From assembly GCF_030363035.1 (NCBI RefSeq), contig NZ_JAUCMN010000001.1, forward strand, positions 496,001 through 560,000: a stretch of DNA of 64,000 bases. Direction: 5' to 3'. Positions within the stretch are counted from its first letter, which is position 1. Each line of letters starts with the position of its first letter. Positions 53,341-62,110 of the stretch are shown here, piece after piece. The notes below the pieces were generated by a model that was not told where the DNA came from, ran no database searches, and saw only the letters and a program-made list of their open reading frames with translations. The position numbers and the translations under genes were made by a program. Source of the stretch: Curtobacterium caseinilyticum (GTDB taxonomy: Bacteria; Actinomycetota; Actinomycetes; Actinomycetales; Microbacteriaceae).

Positions 53341-54627
53341 CTAGTTGCCGCTGCTGGTTGCCGACTCCAGGGCCGCCTGCATGTCCTTGACGGCCTCGTC
53401 GACGCTCTTCGAGCCCTTCAGCGCCGCGTAGCTGTTGTCCTGGATCGCCTTGGTGACGGCCGGGTAGAACGGCGTGACCGGACGCGGCTCGGCCGACTCG
53501 ATCGACTTGAGCAGCGTGGGCAGGTAGGGCAGCTTCGCGGTGAGCTCGGAGTCGGTGTAGAGGTCACCGACGACCGGTGCGAGGGAGCCCTGCGTGGCGA
53601 AGAACTTCTGCGTGTCGTTCGAGATCAGGAACTCGAGGAAGTCGTGCGCCGTCGCCTTGTGCTTCGAGTAGACGCTGATCGCGGCGTTGTGACCACCGAG
53701 GGTCGAGGCGCCGACGCCGTCCTTGCCGGGCAGCGGGGCGATGCCGAAGGTGTCCTTGACCTTCGACGAGCCGTCGGTCTTGGCGAGGTTGTACACGTAC
53801 GGCCAGTTGCGCAGGAACAGCAGCTTGCCGTTCTCGAACGCGGTACGGCCCTGCTCCTCCTGGTACGTGATCGCCTCGGCCGGGATGTTGCCGTCCTTGA
53901 ACGCGTCGACGAGGTTCTGCAGGCCGGCCTTCGCCGCCGTGGTGTCCACGTCGGGCGCGCCGTCCTTGCCGAGGATCGAACCGCCTGCACCGTTGATCGC
54001 CTCGGAGGCGTTCACGGTGAGACCCTCGTACTTGGCGAACTGCCCCGCGTAGCAGCCGATGCCGGCGTCCTTCGCGATCGAGCAGTCCTGCATCATCTCG
54101 TCCCACGTGGTCGGGGGCGTCTTGACGAGGTCCTTGCGGTAGTAGAGCAGCCCGCCGTCGGAGGTCTGCGGTGCCGCGTAGAGCGTGTCGTTGTACGTCG
54201 CGGTCTTCACCGTCGACGGCAGGAGCTTCGAGGTGTCGATCTTCATCTCGCCGGTGAGCGGGGTGAGCCAGCTCTTCGCGGCGAACTCCGCGGTCCACAC
54301 GACGTCGACGTCGACCACGTCGTAGTTCTCGTCCTTGGCCTGGAAGTGCTGCACGAGGTCGTCGTGCTGCTGGTCGGCCTGGTCGGACTGCTCCTTGAAC
54401 GTGACCTTCTCGTCCGGGTGGGCCGCGTTCCACTTCTCGATCAGCGGACGCACGACGTTCGAGTTGTCCTTGCCCTGGACGTAGGTGATCGGGCCGCGGC
54501 TGTCCTGGCCCGACTTCGCGGCGTCGGTGTTCGCGGAGCCGCCCGCCGAGCAGCCGGTCAGCACGAGTCCGACGGCGGCGAGCCCGGCGACGGAGGCGAG
54601 GCGCACCTTGGCGCGAGATGTCTTCAC
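53341..54627 (-). CDS. extracellular sugar-binding lipoprotein
   Basis: 428 residues. The signal sequence ends in the lipobox LTGCSAGG, so the protein is anchored outside the cell by a lipidated cysteine. The body is a type 1 solute-binding protein (TYVQGKDNSNVVRPLIEKWN, YNDTLYAAPQTSDGGLLYYR, SWLTPLTGEM); trehalose/maltose-type binders such as ThuE and LpqY are the closest in style. The sugar is not determinable. GTG 54627 has GAGGAGA about 8 nt upstream. It heads the importer operon. Confidence 0.94.
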   Translation of the reverse strand: MKTSRAKVRLASVAGLAAVGLVLTGCSAGGSANTDAAKSGQDSRGPITYVQGKDNSNVVRPLIEKWNAAHPDEKVTFKEQSDQADQQHDDLVQHFQAKDENYDVVDVDVVWTAEFAAKSWLTPLTGEMKIDTSKLLPSTVKTATYNDTLYAAPQTSDGGLLYYRKDLVKTPPTTWDEMMQDCSIAKDAGIGCYAGQFAKYEGLTVNASEAINGAGGSILGKDGAPDVDTTAAKAGLQNLVDAFKDGNIPAEAITYQEEQGRTAFENGKLLFLRNWPYVYNLAKTDGSSKVKDTFGIAPLPGKDGVGASTLGGHNAAISVYSKHKATAHDFLEFLISNDTQKFFATQGSLAPVVGDLYTDSELTAKLPYLPTLLKSIESAEPRPVTPFYPAVTKAIQDNSYAALKGSKSVDEAVKDMQAALESATSSGN

Positions 54628-54744
54628 AGCGTTGTCTCCTCATCGAGATCACCAGGGGGACGCCGTCCGCATCGCGGACGACGTGCACCTGGAGCAGGCG
54701 ACGCTGCCTGCTGGAGGAGGAAGCTACGCCCGCCCGACGGCCGG

Positions 54745-54758
54745 TGCAACCGGTTGCA
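54745..54758 (-). promoter_or_regulatory. LacI-type operator upstream of the sugar importer
   Basis: TGCAACCGGTTGCA is a perfect 14-bp palindrome with the central CG typical of LacI-family sites. It lies 118 nt upstream of the binding-protein start. The LacI gene at the operon end is the natural regulator. Confidence 0.8.
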
Positions 54759-54932
54759 TCCAAGTCGTGACCGCGTCGTGATCTCCTCCCGGCGCACGGT
54801 TTTCCCTGGTGAGCGCTCACTCCGGGGCGGGGACGGGGATCGTGGCCGTCCACTGCGGTGTTCCGCACCGACCCCGCCACTGTCGACCGACGCCATTGTC
54901 CGGGCCGACCCGCGGCCGTAGCGTCCGACGAC

Positions 54933-56291
54933 ATGGCCACCACCTCCGCCGTCGCCCTGCCCGGACCCCGCCGTGTCGTCCGTGTCGACCTCGACGCCCC
55001 GCTGCCCGAACTCGTCGCCGACGCGACCGGTTCGTCTGCGCTGGTCGTCGGCTACCGCGAGGGACGCCCGGTGTGCACGACGGACGTCACCCTGACGGCG
55101 GACCCGTCCGATGCCGCCCGGGTGCTCGCAGGCCTCGTCGACACCCCGGCGACCGCGTCCGCCGACCCCGTCCCGGACGACGCCCTGCCCACGGTCTCCG
55201 TGGTGGTCTCGACCGTCGTCGACCGTGTGGACGACCTCGGTCGGCTGCTCGACGTGCTCGAGCACCTGGACTACCCGCGGCACGAGGTCGTGGTGGTCGA
55301 CAACCGCGTCCGCGTCCCCGCCGACGACGCGTTGCCCGCGCTGCTCGCCGGACGCACGGTCCGGCTCGTGACCGAGCGTCGCCCGGGCCTGTCCGCCGGC
55401 CGGAACGCCGGCGTCGCAGCGGCCCGCGGCGACGTGGTGGCCTTCACCGACGACGACGTCCAGGTGGACCCCCGTTGGCTCCGCGCCCTCGGTGAGCGCT
55501 TCGTGCGGGAGCCCTCGCTCGACGCCGTCAGCGGCGTGATCCTGCCCACCGAGCTGAGCACCCCGGCGCAGGTCTGGTACGAGGCGTACTACGGCGGCTT
55601 CAGCGGCGAGCGCACCTTCGACCCCGTGACGATCGTCCCTGACGACGTCCCCGGCACGATGCGGCACGCGCGCGTCGCCGCGGTGCGGCCGGACGGCACG
55701 GTCCGCAAGCGCTTCGCGGTCTACGGCATCGGCGCGTACGGTGCGGGGGCGAACATGGCGTTCCGTCGTGAGCTGCTCGAGGCGGTGGGCGGCTTCGACA
55801 CCACGCTCGGTGCGGGATCGCCGGCGCGGGGCGGGGAGGACCTGGCGATGTTCGTCGAGACGCTCTGGCGCGGCGGCCGCGTCGGCTTCGAACCGCGCGC
55901 GGTCGTGCACCACCGGCACCGCCGGACCGTCGACGAGCTGCACCGACAGCTCCACGGGAACGGTGTCGGCTTCACCGCCTTCCTCTGCGCCCTCGTGGCG
56001 AAGGACCGACGGCACGCCGCGGTCCTGGCCCGCCTGGTGCCGCTCGCGGCGTCGGTGAAGGCGCAGGACGCCCTGCGCGCCCTGCGGGGTGGTCGCGCGA
56101 CGACCGCAGGCACCGGCACCACGGCCGCGGCGCCGGCCGCGGTCGCGGGTGCACCGGCCGCGGCGTCGACTCCGGTGCCGCGCTCCCTCGCCTGGCACGA
56201 GCTCCGCGGCTTCCCGGCCGGTCCCGCCGCCTGGTTCCGCAGCCGTCGCCGCTGGCGCGACGTCGAGGCCGGTCGGTTCCACGCACGCTGA
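54933..56291 (+). CDS. family 2 glycosyltransferase
   Basis: 452 residues. The GT-A core starts TVSVVVSTVVDRVDDLGRLL, with RRPGLSAGRNAGVAAA and the metal-binding AFTDDDVQVDPRW. The acceptor region has FGAGANMAFRR-like GAGANMAFRREL and RGGEDLAMFVETL. An N-terminal extension (about 100 residues) and an alanine-rich linker near the C-terminus are unusual. TAGCGT ends 8 nt before the ATG, a leaderless start. It opens the surface-glycan region; donor and acceptor are unknown. Confidence 0.9.
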   Translation: MATTSAVALPGPRRVVRVDLDAPLPELVADATGSSALVVGYREGRPVCTTDVTLTADPSDAARVLAGLVDTPATASADPVPDDALPTVSVVVSTVVDRVDDLGRLLDVLEHLDYPRHEVVVVDNRVRVPADDALPALLAGRTVRLVTERRPGLSAGRNAGVAAARGDVVAFTDDDVQVDPRWLRALGERFVREPSLDAVSGVILPTELSTPAQVWYEAYYGGFSGERTFDPVTIVPDDVPGTMRHARVAAVRPDGTVRKRFAVYGIGAYGAGANMAFRRELLEAVGGFDTTLGAGSPARGGEDLAMFVETLWRGGRVGFEPRAVVHHRHRRTVDELHRQLHGNGVGFTAFLCALVAKDRRHAAVLARLVPLAASVKAQDALRALRGGRATTAGTGTTAAAPAAVAGAPAAASTPVPRSLAWHELRGFPAGPAAWFRSRRRWRDVEAGRFHAR

Positions 56292-56369
56292 GCCTCCGGT
56301 CGAGCGCCGGGTCGTCCCCGTAGGATCGGGCACGACCCGGCGACCGCGCGTCGGGCGCGAGGAGGACGC

Positions 56370-56573
56370 ATGCTGCTGGGCACCGACACCGGGCACCGTG
56401 GACCCGTCGGCGCGTTGCCGCCGGTCCTGACGGCCGTGCCGCCGCTGCCCGCAGCCGTGACCGCCGACGCCGCCACGTGCGTGTGCGGGCACCGGCAGGA
56501 GGCGCACGAGCACTACCGCCCGGGGTCGGACTGCGCCCTCTGCAACTGCCCGCGGTTCCGGCGCCAGCGCTGA
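56370..56573 (+). CDS. small cysteine/histidine-rich protein, 67 aa
   Basis: Starts ATG with GGAGGA 3 nt upstream. The C-terminal half reads CVCGHRQEAHEHYRPGSDC then ALCNCPRF: two cysteines, two histidines and three further cysteines spaced like a zinc ribbon. The N-terminal half is proline/alanine-rich. Similar tiny proteins occur in actinobacteria without known function. It lies 78 nt after the glycosyltransferase. Confidence 0.75.
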   Translation: MLLGTDTGHRGPVGALPPVLTAVPPLPAAVTADAATCVCGHRQEAHEHYRPGSDCALCNCPRFRRQR

Positions 56574-56688
56574 CCTCGACGCCGGCGGACACACCGTGTC
56601 CACCCAGCGTGCGGGAAACCGCCGCATCCCCGCAGCCGCTCCGGCGCCGCCTTGTCCGCCCCGGAACGGCGCGGTTAGCGTCGCGTGC

Positions 56689-56814
56689 ATGGCCATCCCC
56701 ACCGCGGCTCCCGCCTGCGTCGTCCTCGCCCACGAGGACCCCGAGCAGGTCCGCCGCCCCGTCGCGGCCGTCGGTCTGCTCGACCACCCTCGGTCGGAGG
56801 TCGTCGCTCCGTGA
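56689..56814 (+). CDS. 41-aa leaderless ORF coupled to the flippase gene
   Basis: TAGCGT ends 7 nt before the ATG at 56689. The product MAIPTAAPACVVLAHEDPEQ continues about 20 residues and stops in TGA that overlaps the flippase GTG (GTGA). VVLAHEDPEQVRR resembles the N-terminus of core-2/I-branching-type glycosyltransferases, so this may be a truncated gene remnant kept as a translational lead-in, or a short leader peptide. Confidence 0.55.
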   Translation: MAIPTAAPACVVLAHEDPEQVRRPVAAVGLLDHPRSEVVAP

Positions 56815-58403
56815 GCACCACACCGGACACCACCGGGACGCCGACCCGGACACCCGCGACCGCGATGCCCGAGGCGGCGGTACCTGCGACGACACCCGGG
56901 GCCTCGGCAGCCGAGCCGTCGGCACCACGGGGACGGCACGCAGCGGCCAGGGACACCGACACCGGCGACACCGCGACGACCGACACCGGCAGCACCGACG
57001 TCCAGCGGGGCGCCTCGGTCCTCTTCGGGCGCGGCATGCTCTACGTCGTCGTCTGGTCCATGCAGCTCGTCGTCAGCTCGCTCGTCTCCCCCGTCCTCGC
57101 ACACCTGATGCCGCCGTCGGAGTTCGGCGTCCTCGCCTCGGCGATCGCCCTGTACCAGGCGCTCGGCGTGCTCGCCGTGGCCGGCCTGGACCAGGCGGCC
57201 GTGCTCCAGCGCGCCGAGGACGGCGACGAACGGAAGGCCCGCGGACTGGTCGCCGTCGGAGCGGTGCTGGCGACGGTCGTCACCGTCGCCGCGCTCGGGT
57301 CGATCCCGCTGTGGGGCGACGCCGCCGGCTTCGTCGGCCAGCACCCCCTGTTGCTCGTCGCGGTGCTCTGGACCCTGCCGGCCGCGCTCGTGCAGATGTC
57401 GCTCGCGCTGCTCGTCGCGCAGGACCGCATCCGCGTGTTCGCGCTGACGAGCCTGCTGTCCTCGGTGGGTGGCTCGCTCATCGGGCTCGCCCTGCTCCTG
57501 CTCGTGCACGCCGACGCGACGACGTACGCGTGGGGCGGCGTGGTCGCCCAGGCCGCCGCGATGACGATCGGCGTGATCGCCGTCCGGCCGCGGTTCGGCG
57601 GGCTCCTCGACCGTGCGACGACGGCCAGGGCCTTCCGGCTCGGCGTCCCCGTCGCGCTCGGCAACCTGTCGTACTTCGTCCTCAACGCCGGCGACCGCAT
57701 CATCGTGCAGCGGCTGCTCGGGCCCGACGAGGTCGCCCGGTACCAGATCGCCTACGTCGTGGGCTCGGCGGTCATCCTGCTCCTCACCTTCACGAACGGC
57801 GCGTGGGCCCCGCACTTCGCCGCCCTGCGCGACGCCCTCGCTCGACGCCGGCTGGCGATGCACGCCCGTGACGAGCTCTACCTGCTCCTCGCGCCGGTCC
57901 TGCTCGCGGTCACCCTCGTCTCCCCGGTGGCGCTGCCGGTCCTGGCACCGGCGTCGTACCGGGTGCACGAGCTGACGGTCGTGGTGTTCGTCGTCGCGCT
58001 CACCGCCTTCCCGGTCGTCGCGAGCGGCGCCACCGGACGCCTCCTGCTCATCGAGCGGCGCGGGGTCTCGATCGGGGTCATCGCCGCGGTCGCCGGTGTG
58101 GTGAACATCGCTGCGAACCTGGTCCTCGTCCCGCCGCTCGGCATCGCGGGTGCCGCGCTGTCCACGGTCGTGGCGTACGGGGTGCTCGCCGTGCTCCAGC
58201 AGGCGATGCTGCCCGATCGCCGCGAGTGGCGCGGACCCGGGCGCCGGGTGTTCCTCGTCGTCGTCCCGGCGGTGGTCCTGGCCGCCGCGTCGCTCCTCGC
58301 GCCGCAGGACCTCGTCTGGAACGTCGTCCGCGTCGTCGGGGTCGTGGCGTGCCTGCCCTGGTTCGTCCAGCGGCTGCGCGCGGCGCGCGGGGGCTCCCGG
58401 TGA
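56811..58403 (+). CDS. polysaccharide flippase (MOP superfamily)
   Basis: 530 residues. After a proline/threonine-rich cytoplasmic segment (about 70 residues) come 12-14 membrane segments of the Wzx type: GRGMLYVVVWSMQLVVSSLV, PSEFGVLASAIALYQALGVL, NLSYFVLNAGDRIIVQRLLG and LGIAGAALSTVVAYGVLAVL. It should flip lipid-linked glycan units across the membrane. GTG 56811 overlaps the 41-aa ORF, and its stop overlaps the next glycosyltransferase. Confidence 0.88.
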   Translation: MSTTPDTTGTPTRTPATAMPEAAVPATTPGASAAEPSAPRGRHAAARDTDTGDTATTDTGSTDVQRGASVLFGRGMLYVVVWSMQLVVSSLVSPVLAHLMPPSEFGVLASAIALYQALGVLAVAGLDQAAVLQRAEDGDERKARGLVAVGAVLATVVTVAALGSIPLWGDAAGFVGQHPLLLVAVLWTLPAALVQMSLALLVAQDRIRVFALTSLLSSVGGSLIGLALLLLVHADATTYAWGGVVAQAAAMTIGVIAVRPRFGGLLDRATTARAFRLGVPVALGNLSYFVLNAGDRIIVQRLLGPDEVARYQIAYVVGSAVILLLTFTNGAWAPHFAALRDALARRRLAMHARDELYLLLAPVLLAVTLVSPVALPVLAPASYRVHELTVVVFVVALTAFPVVASGATGRLLLIERRGVSIGVIAAVAGVVNIAANLVLVPPLGIAGAALSTVVAYGVLAVLQQAMLPDRREWRGPGRRVFLVVVPAVVLAAASLLAPQDLVWNVVRVVGVVACLPWFVQRLRAARGGSR

Positions 58404-59764
58404 CCGCCGGGGGCCGGCGCGGACGCCCGGCGACCGTCGGCGTCGTCGACGGACCGCTGCGCATCGCAGTCGTCACGGGCGGGCTCGCGCTCACCGGCGG
58501 GGTCGAACGGTGCGTCCTCGAGGACACCCGCGAGCTCGTCGCGGCCGGACACGACGTGTCGGTCTGGCACCGTCCCTCCCGGCCCGTGCCCGGCCCCGCG
58601 ACCGACCGGACCGACCCCGACCTGACCGGCCCCGCGGCCGACCGGACCGACCCCGACCTGGCCGGTGTGCCCGACGCGCCCTTCCGCGCGCTCGGCGTCA
58701 CCCTCCACGGCGTCGGCGACCAGCGCTTCGGTGTCCGCAGCGCGCTCCGCGACGTCGTGCGGTTCGCGCGTGACGGCGTCCGGCTGCGCCGAGCGCGTCC
58801 GGACGTGCTGTGGCTGAACCGCCCCGAGCACCTGCCGTGGGGACGCGTCGTGTCGGTGCTGTCCGGCGCGCCGCTCGTGGTGCACCTGCACCACGCGCCG
58901 AACTACCGGCGCGTCGCACCGCTCGCCGGCGGCCGCACCCACTTCGCCGCCGTCTCGAACACCATGGCTCGAGCCTGGGCGGAGGTCGGCGTCCCAGTGG
59001 ACCGCATCAGCGTGGTGCCGAACGGCGTCGACCCGGCCGCCTTCCCCGCGGCCTCCAGCACGGACCGTGCCCGGGCGCGGGTACGGCTCGGCATCGCACC
59101 GGACGCGCGGACGGTGCTGTACTACGGGCGGCTCACGCGCTCGAAGGGCGTGCTCGCCCTCCTGGAGGCGTGGCAGCACCTCCTCGACACCGTCGACGCC
59201 CGGCAGCCGGTCGCCTCCGGCACCGCGGTCGGCGGGTCCGGCCGGTCGGGCGGGCAGTACGGAGCGGACGGCTCGGAGGCCCCGGACCGGTCGCGGCACG
59301 CCGCGCAGGACCGTCCGCTGCTCGTCCTGGCGGGCGCAATGCTGCCGGGTGAGGAGGATGCGGTCCGCCGAGCCGTCGCGGCGCTGCCGGACGGAGCGGT
59401 GCTCGTGCTCCCCGAGCGTGACGACGTCGTCCCGCTCCTGCACGCGGCCGACCTCGTCGTGGCGCCGTCGATCGAACCGGAGGGCTACGGTCGCGCCGTG
59501 GTCGAGGCGATGTCCGCCGGCGTCCCGGTCGTCGCAGCCACGGCCGGGGGCACGGGCGAGATCCTCGCCGGCGAGTGGGCACGGTTCACCGTCGACCCGG
59601 AGGACCGCCCGGCTCTCGCCGCGACCGTCCTCGCCGCGCTCGACGAGGCCGTCGACGAACCGGGACTGGGCGAGCGGGCACGGGCCTTCGTGCGCGACCA
59701 CCACGGGCGACACCGGCACGTGACCGCCCTCCTGCGCACGCTGCGGGAACACGCGCGGCGCTGA
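58400..59764 (+). CDS. family 4 glycosyltransferase
   Basis: 454 residues, GT-B fold. Motifs: RIAVVTGGLALTGGVERCV, VVPNGVDPAAFP, VLYYGRLTRSKGVLALLEAW and the EX7E active site in APSIEPEGYGRAVVEAMSAG. Residues near 65-88 contain a 12-residue tandem duplication (GPA-DRTDPDL) matching a 36-bp DNA repeat. GTG 58400 overlaps the flippase stop (GTGA). It probably adds a retaining sugar to the same lipid-linked unit that the flippase moves. Confidence 0.9.
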   Translation: MTAGGRRGRPATVGVVDGPLRIAVVTGGLALTGGVERCVLEDTRELVAAGHDVSVWHRPSRPVPGPATDRTDPDLTGPAADRTDPDLAGVPDAPFRALGVTLHGVGDQRFGVRSALRDVVRFARDGVRLRRARPDVLWLNRPEHLPWGRVVSVLSGAPLVVHLHHAPNYRRVAPLAGGRTHFAAVSNTMARAWAEVGVPVDRISVVPNGVDPAAFPAASSTDRARARVRLGIAPDARTVLYYGRLTRSKGVLALLEAWQHLLDTVDARQPVASGTAVGGSGRSGGQYGADGSEAPDRSRHAAQDRPLLVLAGAMLPGEEDAVRRAVAALPDGAVLVLPERDDVVPLLHAADLVVAPSIEPEGYGRAVVEAMSAGVPVVAATAGGTGEILAGEWARFTVDPEDRPALAATVLAALDEAVDEPGLGERARAFVRDHHGRHRHVTALLRTLREHARR

Positions 59765-59983
59765 CCCGCCCGCCGGTCACCCGCCTGCGGCGGTTCGCCG
59801 CCCGCCACGGGCGTGCGGCGCCGACCCGGACGCCGGACGCCCGCCTGCGGCCGTGCAGCCGCGGCGGCACCGCCGTCGGTGCGACGGCACCGCGGCCTGC
59901 CCGATGGTCGTCACGCTCGTCGGTGCAGTGGACGGCGCGCTGGTCAGCCCGTGCTCGGTGTACCGGCCCGTGCGGGCGTCGGC
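59765..59983. other. gene-free gap between convergent genes
   Basis: 219 nt of GC-rich sequence. A CCGTC-GGTGC-GACGG hairpin near 59875-59889 is the only clear structure and may terminate transcription. I see no coding frame or palindrome of the families found in other convergent gaps. Confidence 0.5.
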
Positions 59984-62110
59984 TCAGTCGCCCCAGGCGC
60001 GCAGCTCGGCCAGGCCGGGGTTGACGGTCGTGGGCGACACGCTGTCCACGGTGAACCGCGCCCAGGTCACGGTCCTGGCCGTGAAGTCGACGGCCGTCGG
60101 GGTGCCGCTGTCCGGCAGCGCCCCCACGCGGACGCTGCTGCCGTCCGAGAAGGTCAGCGTGCCACCCGTCACCCGGTCGGCGGTGTTCGGCCGGTCGGCG
60201 AGGACGATCCGCCGCAGGGACACCGCCGCCGACCAGTCCAGCTGGATCCAGACGCCGGGCCCGCCCCACGGCGCGACCCACTCCGCCGTCGGGTCGTCCG
60301 GGTAGCCGGACACGACACCGTCCACCGCCTTCGCGGCCGTCTGTCCCGTGGCGGGGTCGTCCCAGGCCGCGTGCACGGTGGCGCCGTCGGTGCGGTCACG
60401 GAGCGTCGGGGTGGGCGTCGTCGTGCCCACGGCAGCGGGTGCGTACGCCCGGGCCTCGGCGAGCCCGACGTTCCGCGTCGTCGCGCTCACGCCGGTGACG
60501 GTGAAGCGCACCCAGCGCACCGACCGGGCCGTGAACGACACCCGCTGGACGGCGCCGCCGTCGTCGAGCGCGGGCACGTCGACGGTGGAGCCGTCGGAGA
60601 AGGTCAGGGTCCCGCCGGTCACGCGGTCGTCCGGGTTCGGTCGGTCGGCCAGGTCGACCTCGCCGAGCGTGACGGGCGCTGCCCAGTCGAGGCGGAGCCA
60701 CGAACCGACCCCGCCACCGCGGGTCGCCCACTCGGCGGTCGGCGCGTCCGGGTACCCGCTCACGACGCCGTCGACCGCCTTCGCCGCGGTCTGACCGTCA
60801 GCGGGGTTGTCCGAGCTGGCGGTCACCGTCGCGCCGCCCGTGACGTCGCTCCCCCGGGTCGGGGCGGGCTCGCCCGACCCACCCCCGGAGGTCCCGTCGC
60901 CGGGCGGCTCCGTCGGACCGGGCGTGGGGACGGGGGTCGCCGGGGACCCGACCGCGTACTCACGGCTGAGCCAGGTGCCCTCCGGCCTCGGGGAGCACGC
61001 GGCCACCGAGGCGCACGTGAGCGGATCGTGAGCCGAGTACGTGAAGAACGCGTCGCCCTTCGCGCGCGTCTGGGCCGGTGTCAGGTTCGACGGGCGGTCG
61101 GCGATCGGGTAGCCGAGCCACCCGCTGAAGGTGTGCGCGCCACCGAACGCCCGCTGCGCCGCGTCGGTCAGGTACGCGACGGTGTGGTGGTCGCTGTGGT
61201 CCCCGTCGCCGTAGTGACCCGCGTGGTCGAGGGTGTGCACGTCGGTCGGCGCCCAGGCGCGGACGAGCTCGGTCACCAGGGCCTCGAGCTGTCGCAGCGT
61301 GTACGTCGCGGGGTGGTCCGCCCCCGCGACGGTGTGCATCGTGCCGATGGACCCCTGGTACAGCTGCTGCAGGCTCTCGTACCGGTCCGCGGCGAAACCG
61401 GTCCCGTCGACGTTGCCGTCGGGCAGCTGCAGGAACACGACGCTGAGCCGCGGGTCCGCGGTCAGGGTCTCCGTCCGCAGCGGTGCGCCGGCGACCACGG
61501 GCGCGCTCGCGGTCCACGCCGACGCCACACCCGCCAGGCTCGCGTAGGACGCCAGGAGTCCCTCCTCGCGCCCGCGCCAGTAGCCCGCCGGGTTCCCCGC
61601 GTCGCCGGCGGTGACGACCACCGAGCGGACGCAGCGCCCCGCGTCCACGTCGCGCCGGAGCTCGGTGCCGTCGAAGAGCAGGTCGTCGTCGGCGTGGGCG
61701 ACGACCGTGAGCACACGACCGGCGGAGCAGTCCGCGCCCGCCGCAGGTCCGCCCGCTGTCGGTGCCGCCGGGCCGGTGGACGACGCCCCGGCTCCGGCTC
61801 CGGCTCCGGCGCCGGCGGGACCGTCCGACGCCGTCCGGCCCGGTGCGGTCGCCGACGGAGCACCCGTCGGAGCAGTGGCTCCGGTCCCCTGGCCGGCGAA
61901 GGACGGCACGGCGAAGAGTGTGCCGACGACCGCCACCGCGGCGACGGCGAGCACCGCCCGACCGGCCGTCCCGGTCAGCGGGCCCCGCCGCCGCCGGCGG
62001 AGGTGGGCGGTGTCGTCTGCTGACGTGCCGCCGGATGCGTCCGGGTCGTCAGCGAAGGCGGCGTGGGGCTGCCGGGGCTGCGAGGGGTGCGACGGGTCGG
62101 GGTGGCGCAT
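59984..62110 (-). CDS. membrane-anchored PIG-L deacetylase with two C-terminal beta-sandwich domains
   Basis: 708 residues. A cytoplasmic lead is followed by one membrane segment (about 51-72) and a low-complexity alanine/glycine/proline stalk. The PIG-L/LmbE zinc deacetylase spans about 130-395: VVAHADDDLLFDG (AHxDD), LQLPDGNVDGTGF and HTLDHAGHYGDGDHSDHHTV. Then two tandem F5/8-type-C-like domains of about 135 residues each (about 430-565 and 572-708) share long identical runs such as TAAKAVDGVVSGYPD and RVTGGTLTFSDGS. The enzyme should deacetylate an N-acetyl sugar outside the cell, with the repeats binding glycan. Its neighbours are glycosyltransferases. Confidence 0.9.
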   Translation of the reverse strand: MRHPDPSHPSQPRQPHAAFADDPDASGGTSADDTAHLRRRRRGPLTGTAGRAVLAVAAVAVVGTLFAVPSFAGQGTGATAPTGAPSATAPGRTASDGPAGAGAGAGAGASSTGPAAPTAGGPAAGADCSAGRVLTVVAHADDDLLFDGTELRRDVDAGRCVRSVVVTAGDAGNPAGYWRGREEGLLASYASLAGVASAWTASAPVVAGAPLRTETLTADPRLSVVFLQLPDGNVDGTGFAADRYESLQQLYQGSIGTMHTVAGADHPATYTLRQLEALVTELVRAWAPTDVHTLDHAGHYGDGDHSDHHTVAYLTDAAQRAFGGAHTFSGWLGYPIADRPSNLTPAQTRAKGDAFFTYSAHDPLTCASVAACSPRPEGTWLSREYAVGSPATPVPTPGPTEPPGDGTSGGGSGEPAPTRGSDVTGGATVTASSDNPADGQTAAKAVDGVVSGYPDAPTAEWATRGGGVGSWLRLDWAAPVTLGEVDLADRPNPDDRVTGGTLTFSDGSTVDVPALDDGGAVQRVSFTARSVRWVRFTVTGVSATTRNVGLAEARAYAPAAVGTTTPTPTLRDRTDGATVHAAWDDPATGQTAAKAVDGVVSGYPDDPTAEWVAPWGGPGVWIQLDWSAAVSLRRIVLADRPNTADRVTGGTLTFSDGSSVRVGALPDSGTPTAVDFTARTVTWARFTVDSVSPTTVNPGLAELRAWGD

